64,000 bases of DNA, from assembly GCF_002078875.1 (NCBI RefSeq), contig NC_034413.1, forward strand, positions 62,911,594 to 62,975,593, given 5' to 3'. Below are positions 34,871-48,212 of the stretch, piece after piece. The stretch is from Numida meleagris. Lineage: Eukaryota; Chordata; Aves; Galliformes; Numididae. The position numbers and the translations under genes are program-made. Every line of letters starts with the position of its first letter. Position 1 is the first letter of the stretch. The notes beneath the pieces were generated by a model. It did not search any database, was not told where the DNA came from, and worked only from the letters and a program-made list of their open reading frames with translations.

Positions 34871-37800
34871 CAAGTAGCTGTTAAAAATAGCAAATGAAAC
34901 GTGGAAAATGCTCCACTTGGGTGTGGGGGAAACAGAATGCAAAGTTTTCCTCCACAAAACTGGTTGTGTTTATTTACCTTTCCCTCTCGCCCGTGTGTTT
35001 CTATGGAATATATGCATCACAGCTACTTAAAAGTTTGACAGTAGGAGCGCAAATGTCAAGCAAAGGGCATTATCCAGCATGAAACATCTGCAGCAAGTTG
35101 TGAAACCGTCGTAATACTGTAAGGAATACGCTGAGCAAAAATTCCTGTGTCTAATATTGTTACACAATTTTATGTGATAAATGGCCAGAACAAATGCTCC
35201 TCAGAATTACATTTTTGTTCTATCTTATTCTGCAAAACTAATTGGTGGATGACCTGAGGACGGATGATTTGTTAATTTGCAGATGCCTCTCCGCTTTCCC
35301 CTGTGTCTCTGCTGCTTCAGGAGAGCGCACGGTTACAAACTCTGTGCCTGTACAAAGCCTCTCTCGTAGGCATTTCTCAATCACTCATCATACCGTGTTT
35401 AAGCGCTAAATATATGTATTAGGCACACACATGCCCACCCACAAATGCGAGATACATATACATATCTACTTGCTAGACATTCAATTAAATATGTATTGTA
35501 AAAGGCAAAAGTGATTTCAAAGATTTGAAGACAACCGTGATGACAGTATATATTACTGTTAAACTCACCACGGCACATCTGCAAAGCAGACTGGGGACTT
35601 CTCCGAACGTCTTTGCTGGGAAGCTGAAGGTAAACATTGTTTGTTTGCCAGAACAGCGTGGAAAATATTTATGATTTTTAGGAACAGTCAGTGAGACATT
35701 GCTAAGGGAGCAATACATTTGCTTTTTAAATGAACTCATCTCCAGCAATCAGCTTTCAGCTAAATGGACTACGCCACCGAACACCTCAAACCATCATTTT
35801 GGGTGTGAACGTTGGCACCACAGAGGATACCTTTTAAGCACAATGCATTTATGAACTCATTTTTTTTCCTTGAGGATTAAAAAAAAATCATTTTTATGCA
35901 CAGCACCAGTGGCCTTGTTTAATAAATGTCCTCGCTGCCGCAGCTCACCTTTAGGAACGACGGAGAGTTTAACCACATGTGGGTAAAGTTTGAGCCCTTG
36001 GGGTTTTATGAGAGCAATATTCCTTTCCAGTGCACTGTCCACCGAAACAGGTCCTAACCTTTCCCTGCAGACAGGCAAGCAGAGAAGTGCAGAACCGAAG
36101 CAAGCTATGTTTAGCAGAATTTTGCATACCGTAATCTCTTTACCATGGTCAGACAAGGCTGGAATTTTCGAGATGATCTCCTATGGCACGGATCCATTCC
36201 AGGACAGAGCTGATTTACAGCTTAGCGCCATTCTCCACTCTTCACTGAGAGTAAGTTAAATGACCCAAGGATAACATTAATATGTACTATAACTAGATAG
36301 ACTGGTGGTCTAAAGGGTGGTCCGAGGCATTAGCTTTCACCCTAGGAAACTCAAGCTCATATATTGCCCAGAAATACTAATAAGGGTCAAGTATCATTAC
36401 TATTTTAAGAGGACGACAATGCCGTGAGTTATGGGGATGGGAGGGAAGGAGGGCTCCTCTTCTGCCTTCCACCAGCCCCCTCGTCTCTGCCCTGAAATGC
36501 TTTGAACAAACTTTGAGTGAATGTGGACTTGTGTTTTGCATGCTGTTTCGTGCCTCTTCTGGTTTAAAAATACCCACTGACCAATTGTTTTACTTGGTTG
36601 GGCCGATCTGATTAACCTCATCTGAGCCTGTGAAAACCTTTTTTTCCCTTTTCTCCCTTTTATCAGGGCAATGGCTTCAGAGTAAAAAAGCTGAGAGAAG
36701 CCGAAGCCGAAAGTTTAAAATCATGTTAGTCGGGGCATGAAAATATTTCCAGAGAAACAAGAAAGATCTGACAAAACAATAAATAGAAAAGTAAGATGTT
36801 GAAATTATTTTAAGACAGATGCCTTTTTAAACTGCATTAAGAACACCTATCAGGGAGCCCGGTTCCAGCAGTTCCTCGCACAGGAGGCATTTTATCTTCA
36901 CAACATCTGGCACTGTCAAGGAGGTACAGTTGTAGACCTTACCAGATGCAGACACTCCATACATAAAAGTACACTAACAAATCATACCGTTAACAGCAGC
37001 GCAACACAAGTGTTTCTTATACATCCATGAAGAAAACCGTTCCATGGCTCTGGGAAAGCGTAAAGAAAAAACGCCACTTAAAAAAAAAATCCTTAAAAAA
37101 CAACCAAAAAAAGAAACCCGAAAACCCCTAACAGAAATTTCCTATAATTCCTAAAACATGAAAATAACTCTGAGAGCTTTATTTTCAGCTTTTTTTTTTT
37201 TTTCTTTCTTTTCCTAGATGACTGACAAGAAAGCTTCTTTCTTCAGGGTGAAAAACTCCTTGTCCCATAAATCTGTGTGCTTGACATATCTAGGTAAATT
37301 TGTATCCTTGCTCAAAGGGATCACTGGTTTTATTCTCTATGGATTTTTCACTCACTCTATTGTGGAAAGTGAGTTGAGGCAGAAAAAAAATTGCTTGATA
37401 TTTGAAGGGAGGTTTACATTATTTTATATCATCTGCACTGTTGTGTTGTCACTCGGCTTCTTTTATGAACTGTTTAAAACATGATACTATACTACACAAA
37501 CTGTGCCCATTTCTGAGTATGCTGCGTGTTCCATACCTTGAAGCTCTTGAGCCCAATACTCCTCTCTGTTAGGTGAATGCAGCTGCCTTCATCCCAACAT
37601 TAAACATGGAGATATTTGGAAGTTATCTATTATATTTATATAAAACATAATCTATGTTTCCTACTTTACGTAGCCTTTTCATTATCATTATTATTACTAA
37701 TCAAGGTTTCTGTGGAATTCTTTCGTTATTATAAATGAAAGTTTATGTATCAAGGCAGCCTCCCCTGAAGGTAAATCAGAACAACAGTGGTGATACCATA

Positions 37801-38690
37801 ATTGCCACAAACCAAGGATTTTATTTGTTGTGTGTCACTGGATGTCTTTCCTTATGCCTTGAAAACAGCAGTCAGCGTGCTGAAGGACTTAGCTCTATGT
37901 ACAGCCCTAACAAAGTGAGGTAGAATTTCTGTTTTTGATTAGTTTCTCTTCCTGTGAACAACACCTCACCCTTTTATTAGATGGTTAATACAATAAGTAG
38001 GTCCCATTTAAATACTCTTTTAAGATAAAAGCACTGCTCGACGTTTTGTATGGCATTACCACAACAAAATGCAGCAGCAAGCCGCAATCTTGAGGAATAC
38101 TTTCAGTAGGCTCAATACCACTCCTCTCAGAGCTGGAGCCATAACATGCTGTCAAGAGTGTGTTTTCTGTTCCTACAACAGGCTTCAAAATTTAATTTTC
38201 TACAAAATGTGTGGTGCCTCCCGGAACGTCAGTGATTTTAGCTGCATGTGCTCTGTTATGACAGCAGTGATGGCGGTGGTGCACGCTCGGCGCAGGGATT
38301 AGATATGGGTCAAATGTTGAACCATCTGGATTTACCATGAAGTAACCCTTATTTTTGATACCTCTGTTTAGGCTCCCTGCAAAGCGATTCCCCCTTCTTT
38401 CAAAAGTTTCTCCTTTCTTTTCTTGGCTGGTGCGTGCGGAGCTGCACTACTCCTACCACCCTGTGGCAATTCCATGCCATGACATACGTGCCGTGCAGCC
38501 CGGCTGCGGGCAGGCTGGGAAAGAACATTGTGAACAATTGTTTGTCTCCTCGGCTTTAATTCTTGGGGCAATGAAATTGTTCTGTTGGTTTGATGCACAT
38601 AAGGTGCAGAGTGACGAGTAGTTTCTTTAAAAGAGATTACTGCTGCTAAACTGCTTTTGGATGTGTAACTCAAACTGTGTTAAAATACCC
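34871..38690. other. Unresolved sequence with scattered enhancer-like pieces
   Basis: No gene was recognised. 35100-35300 and 36660-37060 look like AT-rich, CpG-retaining unique DNA. A splice-acceptor-like tract (T14 at 37190-37203, then pyrimidines to CTAG at 37214-37217) directly precedes an 88-codon frame at 37218-37484 that shows no family signature, although it has hydrophobic stretches. Confidence 0.4.
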
Positions 38691-39300
38691 CTTACAAGCT
38701 GCAAGGAATAGGCTCTGGTTTTGTACCTGAACTCTTAATGCATTACAGAGATAGAGGACCTTACAGACAACAAGTAGGCAGTACATTAGACACATATATC
38801 TGCTTCACTTAACGTGTCAGGAGATGACGGGTACAAAAAGTTAAGTTATCTCGATCAAAAAAGAAAGGCTAGCACAATTAAAATTTTCTCGCTGCATGCA
38901 CATTTCACAAATTCCCTGAATTTTATATGGAGCAGATGGCGTTCAAGCAAATCAAGAAGCTGAAGCTGAAAAAAAAATTTAAAAAAAACAACAAACCACG
39001 CCAGCGGAGAAACTCATATATTTCTTCAAACGATGAGATGAACTGCAGATGTTTGTTGAGGAGCACTGCTGACGCAGACGACCTAAGCAGCAGAGGCTTA
39101 AAAAGAAGGGACCATTTGCGTTTAGCACTGGCCAACCGCATTAGCTGTCACCGCGTGATTTATTAAGGCCGCTCGCTAGATTTTATGTCGACAGAGAAAT
39201 TGCGATTAAAAAACTCTAACCTGTGTTAATAGGGAACACGGCAAAAATAATAGCTGCGGTGTACTCTGCACCCCGCTCGCAGGTTTAGCTCTTCTGGACA
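38691..39300. promoter_or_regulatory. Candidate conserved non-coding element
   Basis: Unique AT-rich sequence has notable CpG retention in 39110-39290 (AACCGCATTAG, CACCGCGTGATTTATT, GGCCGCTCGC, TGTCGACAG, TTGCGATTAAA). Short basic frames through it are compositional. It is a plausible developmental enhancer, inferred from texture only. Confidence 0.36.
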
Positions 39301-39948
39301 GACAGAGATATTTAAGCAGCATAACTCACTTCCATCAATCTTTCAAAGTTTTGACCAAAATGCCTTCATGCTTCTTCATTTTGTCCACATGGTTCTCGGT
39401 AGTGCTGCTAAAATACTGTGCTTATCTGACACCTGCAGTCAAATTAATCCCTGGTTAAGCCTGACAAAGTCACTGAAAGGAAAACAGTTGTCTGCTTAAG
39501 AACTTGTGAACCAAACACAAAACCAGCTGCTTGAGAAGTGGTTAAAAACCATTACTGAGCATTTAAGAAAAAATTTCAAGATTATACTTGATAACGTTTA
39601 CAAAACCTACAATTAACTCAGTGTTTTACTGGGGGAAAGTCGCACCCTGATGTGTCAGTGTTTCAGAAAATCACATCTTCTCAGAACTTGTTGTAACTTG
39701 GCGGTAAATATTTACTCTAGACGGCAGCTTAGTATACAAAGTTACAGCCCAAAAGCAAATATTTCATAGCGAGTTTCAAATATATGGATTTTCCCATTTG
39801 TGAATGATTCAGGCAGCCTTTCCCCTCCCTCAGAACAGCTAACTCAATCTATAAACATAAATATACCATTTCAGAGGAGCAAGGATGCAAATTACACATC
39901 AGTGCAGTAGTCCTCAGGGAGTTTATTACGGGGTAATTGGACCAAACA
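39301..39948. other. Unresolved AT-rich sequence
   Basis: I see no gene or repeat. The AT-rich texture continues from the upstream candidate element. Confidence 0.45.
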
Positions 39949-39949
39949 A

Positions 39950-40036
39950 GGGCCAACTTCTGGCCTGATTTACAGTCTCAACATGCCTATTGACATCAAT
40001 GGAGCACACGAAGTCTAAGGCAAGGAAGAATTTGGC
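39950..40036. repeat. Ancient palindromic amniote repeat
   Basis: The copy starts GGGCCAACTTCTGGCCTGAT, has ATTGACATCAATGGAG at its centre and ends GAAGAATTTGGC. This matches the layout I remember for a widespread amniote repeat (GGGCCAAATTCTG..., CCATTGAAGTCAATGG, ...GAATTTGGCCC). The element is probably a non-autonomous transposon relic. I do not assign a family name. Confidence 0.7.
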
Positions 40037-42020
40037 TTTAAGGGGTTGGAAAGAGTTTTAAATTATTCCAGCTTAGCCTCCCTGGGCGAACTTCTGCTCT
40101 GAAGGGGCACCATTATAAACACAACTCACAGGCAGCTCGACTCGCTGCCTTCAGATGGGTGTAACTCCGATGCTTACTCATCAATCCTGAATTTGGCTCC
40201 TATAAACGATTATAGCTCTCTGCAGCTATTGAGTAACATCACTGTGTGGTTTTCTTATGTAATTCTTCGGGCTTGTTGCAATGCAAAGCTCCAGGCTGGA
40301 GGCCAAGACACACAGGGTACGAGAGGCTTCAGAAATAACCACCATTCAGGTTTGTTTGCTGCAAGGAGCTCGAGACGGAAACCATTAACTTAAGAAAGAT
40401 GCATTAAGTAACGACCTCATGTGCAGCTTAGTTTTTATAAACCCTGCCTGAGATTGCTCCAGTTCCCATGTGGTTAGGAAGAGAGTGCAGGGGCAGGTTG
40501 ACACAGCTATTGTGTTGGGGTCTTCGCTGCGTTGCACGTGTTGCCATCAGACAAAGGCTGCACTTCTCAGGGAGCATCTCAGATGTCATAAGACACACAT
40601 AGGAATGAGAGGCCAAGGCTGCAGTTGTCAGAGGGCTGTGGCTGGTGCTGGGGTTACATATTGTGGCCATGACCGAAGGCACAGGAGCAGCTGGCGAGGC
40701 CCCTACTTGGACACCTGCAGGTGACTTTTGGTCCATCAGGGGACATACTTTTGGATACAGCTCAACCTGGAAATGACCCAGAATGACTCCTTCATAGTCC
40801 ACGGCAAGATGCTGGGAAACTTCTGTGCATGCGTCTATTGTATATTGTCCACGTATGTATTACACATACACAGTACATACGTATTGTCCATCTCCAATTG
40901 TCCATGCATTTCGGATCACTGTTTCTGTGGTCCCAGAATGTGTAAGAGATGCTGAAGGGCGACTCAACTCAAGGCTGATATAAAGTAATCGGGGGCATGA
41001 GGTCTACCTTCCTTTTGAATTGATGCGTAGGTCAGAGCCTATGAAATTACAGTGAGGATTTCCCTCATTTAGTTGTGTGTTTTAATTGCCAGTGGTATTT
41101 CTTCAGATCTTTTCCAGTAGCTACTCCCAGCTACTGTGTGGTACTGTGATTTTCACTGAGTTTGTTGTGGAAACAAAAGCTGACACTTGAGTCTGAGTCA
41201 GATTTAGGTTCTGCCAGCCACAGAGTTTATGAAGGTACCAATGACTCAGTCTTCTGCAGCTCTTGGGATGTGTCATCAGAAAGGTGAGATGTTTACAGTG
41301 TAGTTATGGATATTGTTAAACACAGGACATATTTGCAAGCATAGCTTAAGAACTCCTGAAGGATGCCTGGCTGTACCCCACAGATGGGCTGTTTCTGTCA
41401 GTCAGTAGCAATTACACGAAAGCTGGTGTCTGTGTTCGGCTTCTGTAGCTGTTCAGTGGCAGTAGTGGGAACCGGCACCGGCTGGAGAGGGGCTGTTCGT
41501 GGACTCTGCTGTGCAACGGGACCACCTGAGTTGCTTTCGGATAAATTTGATATCGAGTTTAAAGCCAAAACTCAATCAAGACAGTGCTCCACACCAGAGG
41601 ACTGCGATTTTTGCTGCGTGCTTTTGCATTTGCCTTCCAGGAAATTTTCCTTCACCGTAACATGTCCATCTGTTGGTACCTCTTTGTACCTTTCCTGTAC
41701 CTCTTCAGGGCGAAAGATTTCTTTTTGATATCTGTTTGCACAGTACCTGAGAGAATGGGACACCAATCCAGCCTGAAGGATTGCGCTCATTCTCCCAAGG
41801 CTATGGAAGACGTTGCTAGGGGATACAGCAACACTGGAGGGGTATCAAATCTCACCTCCCAGAAATGCAAAATATACAAAGGAAATGACTTAGATACAAC
41901 CACAGCGCTCAGTACCCTATCCTCTCTCTTCCATTTTTTTGCTGGTGACCACAATGCCAAGTTGTTTTTTTGCCTGACTTTACAAACCCTTGTAATCATT
42001 GGCAGTGCCATTTCTTTGAT
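40037..42020. other. Unresolved non-coding sequence
   Basis: Overlapping open frames at 41363-41728 and 41584-42039 (121 and 151 codons) have no recognisable domain. A small inverted repeat lies at 40851-40882. No transposon was recognised. Confidence 0.45.
40851..40882. repeat. 9-bp inverted repeat
   Basis: ACGTATGTA (40851-40859) and TACATACGT (40874-40882) are exact reverse complements with a 14-base spacer. TATTGTCCA also occurs directly on both sides. It is a small potential hairpin with no known role. Confidence 0.75.
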
Positions 42021-42480
42021 AAGTCACTGTATTAGATAGATTCCTTGCCTGCGTGTTGTGTGTCATTAAATCATTTATTAAGAAAAGTCATAAACATAAG
42101 TTAAATAAGTATTAGGCTATCTCAGCAAGCTGCATGCTCATTCCCTGTAAGCGCTCACATAATAAACAGTACTGTAAAACTATTGTTGGTAATGCCTGTG
42201 TTATTTCTGCTCTTGCTAAATGCACTATGGAAATAAACTAGCTTTCCTAGCATTAATGATCGGTTAATTAAAGAAAACTTTCTAGTTAACATTTGGTAAC
42301 AGTGTAATAAGTAACTTTCAATTAAATTTTTCCATGTATGGAGAAAATGTATAATGAATAAATCAGAAAAGGCCGCATAATGGAAGCATATTAGCGGGGT
42401 GAATATATTCTTGTAACTCAAATTTCTATAGCACTTTAGTATTATCTTCTATCAGAAGAGAATGTACAATTACCAATTTT
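42021..42480. promoter_or_regulatory. Candidate conserved AT-rich block
   Basis: AT-rich unique sequence is dense in TAAT, TTAATTAA and AATAAA cores, with a few retained CpGs (GATCGGTTAATT, GGCCGCATAATGG, TTAGCGGGG). Possible enhancer; texture-based only. Confidence 0.28.
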
Positions 42481-43611
42481 ATCTTATCTTAGACTTATTA
42501 TTAAAGAGTAGTAAAGGAAACTTCATTCCAGAAGCTATAATGTGATTTTTGATTAATAGTGGGATTTTTATGTAACAAGAATATTTCTCCTAGGCAAAGT
42601 ATGCACATGTAGCTTTGCCTGAACTGACTTGTTTCTGGCAGGCTTTTCCCTGACAGAAGTTTTGCTTCTCCATAAGCGTATGTATTTCTCTGCATGTAGA
42701 GATGATTTAAGTGTACAAGATCTAAAACATTCTGAATCTGTGCTACCTGAAAGGACTCACACCTTTACTTCATATTTTCACCTATTTAACAAGACTCACG
42801 AAACAATAACCACTTTCTGCTTTATCTTATGAAATGTCAAAGTTGGAAAGAGAAATGTTACAAACCTGAACAAAATTAATCATCACCTGAAGTATTCTAA
42901 GGAGGTCTCATTTGCCTGTACATGCACCAGAGGCTGCTACTGGGAGCCACGTGCGCACGATGGTGGGTGTCCAAGAGACTATTTAAAATACTGCTATGCA
43001 GCACCACTTGGCTTCCCTCTGCCGTGGCAAGGAGATGGCTCTGAGTTCGGCAGAAATGGGAGTTTTGCTCAGTGCAATGTGCTCCGCGTTTCACTTGTCC
43101 TTGCAAAGAAGACTCTTGCTTGACCTGGGTGCATCCTGTGCTCTTAACAGCTCAGGACCTTTGGCCAGAAAGGATGAAGGGTAAGTCAACAAGTTCACTC
43201 TGCTGCGCTGGTTCTCAAGGTAATGAGAAACAAATCTCTTACAGACTCATTCCAATATGTGACTTGATGCTCTAGTAATTTTGCCTTGGCCATTCTTTTT
43301 CTTTCTTTTCAAGAAAGAGACTGTTTTCATTCCTGGCTTCAACTGCCCTTAAAGCATTCAATTTTATTTTTAGCCAGAGTTAAGGGAGTTGTTCTGGATT
43401 TCAGTGAAAGAACCAAATTAACTAAATTTGGCCTGGCTTCCCCTCCAAACCCACTGTTTTTTGTTTTTGTTTTTTTTTAACAGTGTAGCTGTTTTTTTCT
43501 TTCTGTTAGTGTACATGCAGGACCATTTATTCTGTTTTTATTTCTCCCGGAATGTCCCATGGACCAATCAGATTTGTTTGTTGTTTTCTGGATTCTTCTT
43601 AATTCTCCTTT
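42481..43611. other. Unresolved non-coding sequence
   Basis: Unique-looking sequence with T-rich runs near 43457-43500. No gene or transposon was recognised before the CR1 fragment. Confidence 0.5.
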
Positions 43612-43780
43612 AGGTTGCCCAGAGATGTGGTGGAAGCCCTGTTCCTGGAGACATTCAAGGCCAGGCTGGACAGAGCTGTGAGCACCTGATCAAGCTGTGG
43701 TTGTCCCTGTTCACTGCAGGAGGGTTGGACTAGATGGTCTTTAAGGGTCCCTTTCAACTCTAAGGATTCTATGATTCTAT
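43612..43780 (+). mobile_element. CR1 LINE 3' end
   Basis: This is the best CR1 copy in the window. In order it carries AGGTTGCCCAGAGATGTGG, GGAGACATTCAAGGCCAGGC, TGGACAGAGC, GAGCACCTGATC, CTGTTCACTGCAGG, GGTTGGACTAGATGGTC, GGGTCCCTTTCAACTC and the tail GGATTCTATGATTCTAT. It is severely 5'-truncated (about 170 bp), as is typical of CR1. No coding part of the reverse transcriptase remains. It is a strong marker of a bird genome. Confidence 0.95.
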
Positions 43781-46700
43781 TCAAAAAATACTACTATACT
43801 ACTAGGTTACTTTGATTTCACTTTCAATATATTTTGCTTCCACACATGCCTCTGCTTTCGTATCATAAATGCATGTCTATATATTTATACACATGTCTTC
43901 TTATATGTATTATGCCATACATAAAGATGTTTAGGTATTTAGATGATAAATCTGGACTGTCTCATTTCTAATCAGGACTCCAATAAACTGGGATTGCTTG
44001 GCATGTTATTCTTTCCTATATATTTTTTCAGTCTCCATTGCCAATATTGCGTTCATCAGTTGCTAAGAATGCATAAGGTCCTAATGCTGCTATTTACACT
44101 GTACTAAATACAAGGTTTGATTCAAATTATACATAGGTTAGTGGATATTGTACCACTGAAAACAAGTGTTTGTGTCAGATGAGACATACGTGTGATGCCT
44201 GGTGCTCTTTCTTTTGAACAAAACAGGGGTGTTTTTACTCATCACTTCAAATACAAATAGGTTTGCTTTGAAGTGATCTTTTTATACTGTTTTAATGGCT
44301 TGAGATTTGTTTCCATCCTTGAAAACAAAAGCAGATAACCACAGTCATGTTCACACTCTTTTCACCCCATAAAACCCTGGCAGAGTCAAATATGCTCTGT
44401 CCGCACAACCAAATGGTGTTCTCTGCCAAACTGTATGGAAGTAATATCATTGTAGGTTGTACCAAAATTGGCTGAGCAAACACAGACAGCAGCTCTTGGA
44501 CATTAACGTTATTGCATACAAAACGGATGGTGATTCACTAGCTCTCCTGCTGCATTCTCCACAGTATCTTTAAACATGGACAACATATGAAACACCTTCC
44601 TAAGGTGAAACACCTTCCAGCCTGAAGGTCTGCTGCTGCCATTTGGAAGCCACCAGCACTGCACAGCATCTATCAAACCTGGAAGGTGACCTCTGCCATT
44701 CAGGTTTCCAGCAACGCTGTGAACACAGCACAGATCCGCATGCACTTCTTCAGAAAACAGAAAGAAAAAATGGGTCCCTCAGTTAGTACAAGACAGATGA
44801 TGGCATAATTTGAGACGCCTGTTATCTCACATGGAATATACAGAATCATTTCCAGCTTCCCTGCCACCAATCTCTAAACAAATGCAAACAAAAACCAGTA
44901 GCTGCTGTAATTTATTCCTTTCCTTCCACTGAAAGCATGCAGAGTCCTCCATTTATTTGTAAATTTTGTTTTAAAACAGATAGCCTCTTTGGAGCTGGCA
45001 TCTTGTTTTCAAGAGCGCTTGCAGGGAAACCAAGGCTGATGGTAGCCACAAGAACAAAAGGTTAAAATGGAACGGAAGACGACATCTTCAGTTATTCTAT
45101 AAGTGTCTTCAGATAGATTCAGTAAGGCGCGCTCATTTTCTCTTTAACACCTCATGAAGGGTTTTCCACCATGCCTTCCCTCTCCTGGTGCATGCTGCCC
45201 ATCAGTTTGTGCTTTGGCTCCATCCCAGGCTGGTGTCCCTGCCCTACATGCAGTAGGAGGCTGAGCAATACCCAGGCGGCACAGGTAGCCCCTACACTGG
45301 CTGCATGAGTGACACCACAGACAGGTGCAGACTGGCTCTTGTAAAACGATTCCACGGGAAAAGGGGAACAACAATTACAAACTTTTAATTAATGTTGCAT
45401 GTAGCATAGTGTGAACAAAGGTGTTTGTTCTGAGGTTGACAAATTAGCCTTAAAAAACAATTGAGTTAATGACAGAATTGCAGACGTGTAGCTTGAGAGG
45501 AAGGGATGCCGAGTGGGGCCTTGTTGTTCAAACTCCCTGCACGGTGGTTTGCAAGCTGAAAGAGAAGGATTTAGACACAAATAACAAATGCTTCTGCGTA
45601 TCACTGCTCGGCTGGTGGCTCAGAACCAGAGGCCCCTAGGCCACCTGCAGTTGCACAGAAAGCTTCTGCCAAATGAATATTTGCCTTCAAGCAGATGAGA
45701 ACCAATGACCCCCTGGACCTTTTCAATATTTTGTCATGCTGCCCTTAGCTTCATTAATGTTCACATTTTCAACAAATTATGGAGTAGATAAAAATGCTGC
45801 GGTTCCTTATGCTCCATTTTGAGGCATCGTTACAGTGAATCAATGACCCTGGTAATGATGGGCCTGGTCTAAAAAGCTGATACATCTGATAAATTAAAAG
45901 TTGAAAGAGCTCCTGATAGATTGAGCAAAATGCAAATTCTGGGAACAACCCTCACCTGAAAGAAAGTGCTAGTATGTGAAGCTTCTATTTTGAAAATGAT
46001 GTTTACTCTTTTCTTTTTTCTCTTCCGTTCCATCCTTATCCCAACACAACCCACATTCCACCAGGAATTTTTGTTTATGCTTCCTTTAATGTCAACTGTT
46101 GTGCTCACAGACAAAGCTCACCAGCAATGTAACACAAGTGTGAAAATCTTTGCAAGAATTTGAATTTTCATGACTTGCTGAGGAAAAAAAAATCATGTCC
46201 TGTTCAAAAAATGAAAATGTTTTTAATGTGGCTAGAAAATAAAAGCCCAAGCAGTCTGCGGCCTGTAGTTCAGACCTGTGTCTATTCCCTGCATGCATGG
46301 TACCTTGCACACCTGTGGTGCGATGAAAAAAATACAACTGCAAATAGTCACAACATGGGCTTTCAAAATCAAGTATGAAGGCAGATGTGAAAACAGACCA
46401 CAAAGCCTGTGAGCTATTACACTTGGTGTGATCCTTCTCTGGCTTACAACTGATGTAGGACTGATACAGACCTGATGTCGTGTAGATTCAATCCCTATTG
46501 GAATCAGTAGAGCTAGACAGGAACAAAACTTGAAGCAAAGGAGTGGAAAATTAAGATGATTATCTTAGAGTTATGAAAACACCATTTATTTGCAGAATTG
46601 ACATACTTTGTGGTTTCTGTTGCTTGACTCTCCAAACATTCCCTTATGCTGAAAACGCACTTGAAAACAAATACTTGTAATTAATTGTGATGACTGTTTA

Positions 46701-48212
46701 TTTTGGAGCTGTTTTTGTATATTTTTGGAGGAAGAAGTAAGTTTGCTGCCAGGCAAGAGGGAATCTTTGTTTTACTTCTTTATAATTTGTGGCCATGTCA
46801 CCAGTTGATGCATGAAGTTACAGGAATAGCTGATATTTCTTTTTCCTTGTGCAAATGCACCAGGCATTTTCTAGCCCTGAGTTATTCATTTTTTTTTTCC
46901 CCTCACAAGACTTTGGCATCTGTTGCTGTCAGATAATTTGTAGCATGGCCCACTTGACCCTTAGTTCATAGGTCATCAGAATCTATATGAAGGGGGTTAT
47001 TCTCCACTATTGTCGGGCAAGGGATTTACATGCTAACTCCTATTAATGCTTGTAAATCTCTCATGCATCAATGACGAAAGGGGGCCTAAATTAGAATCAT
47101 ATTTGCTTATGAATACTACTGGCGTACTGACACAATCCAAGCAGGTGTGGAAGAAGAATATCTCATGACTCTATGAAGCTTCATGAGAAGTCTAACAGGA
47201 ATCCAATCCTGCAACCTTACAGGAGTGCAATTAGAGAGATATCAAGCAATATATTATTAATTATTCTGAGAAAAATAAACAGTTTGGAGAGGTATTGCAG
47301 CCTCAAGTCATACACTGCAGAAACAGTTGACTGACCGGTTATGTGCTAATGGAGGGAACTGCACTGAGTATTGGACTGGCTGACGTCAGGCAGGGGGCTT
47401 CTGGGAGTAACTCAGCATCACAGGCAGCGCAGCAGTTCACAACACAGGTGGAGTGGAGGCCTTATTGTATGGAAATAACTGAAGCAAGCTCTGCCTTGAC
47501 TAGAAGAGGGTACAGATACAACTGCTTAGGACTATTTAGTCGAAGTCTGGGTATATCCTACGCAAATACCTGCTAATAAAAACAATTTTACTCCTCTAAG
47601 TAAGTAAATTTAAGCATTTATCCTTCATTTACATGACATCAAATGTACCTGTATATTAAATGTAGGAAACGCGGTTCTTAAAGTTATTTCTTCAGAGGGG
47701 AATGAATCCTACGGCAAATCCTTTATACACTGTCTTTATTCAGTTATCATTAAAACAAAACTCATCTTGCCTCCTTAGAGTCTGTACTGAGGAAGGAGTT
47801 CAAAATTTGGATGACAGAGTCACTCCAAATGCAGAAAAGTTCTTGGTAGCCACAGAAATAACTGAACTCAACATGTAACAAGCCAGAACTCAACCTTGAG
47901 TTTAAATCTTTACCAATTCTTCAGATAATTATAAACATTTGTACTCATTTTTTTTTTAAATGTCAAAGACAGTACAGTCAGTCAACCTGCAATTAAAAAC
48001 AGTGCATACAAATAAATTCAACCTTTTCTATGATAAAAATTAAGATATCTCATGACTACACAAATCAGAAGAGAACTCACAATTTTATCTCTAGCTTTAT
48101 CTTGTTAGGATTATTTACTTATTTTTTCATCCTGGAAGAGCACACCTGCACATACTCTACATTTTCCTAGATGGAATATAAAAGATATTCTTCTCAGGTT
48201 ACTTGAGGCACT
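43781..48212. other. Unresolved non-coding sequence
   Basis: About 4.4 kb with no recognised gene. Short features are a 13-base direct repeat TGAAACACCTTCC at 44588-44600 and 44606-44618 and a run of AT-rich unique DNA around 47000-47130 with a small GATTTACA/TGTAAATC inversion. Open frames are all short and unrecognised. Confidence 0.45.
44588..44618. repeat. 13-bp direct repeat, 18-bp period
   Basis: TGAAACACCTTCC occurs twice exactly with an 18-base period, separated by TAAGG. It is probably a small replication-slippage duplication. Confidence 0.85.

Noticed and set aside
41363..42039. Two overlapping frames of 121 and 151 codons
   Set aside because: They overlap in different frames, neither shows a domain, and no splice structure or start context supports a gene.
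46440..46515. Possible extra CCATTGA-type ancient repeat
   Set aside because: Only a short central similarity (CCTATTGGAATCAGTAGAGC) and no matching ends.
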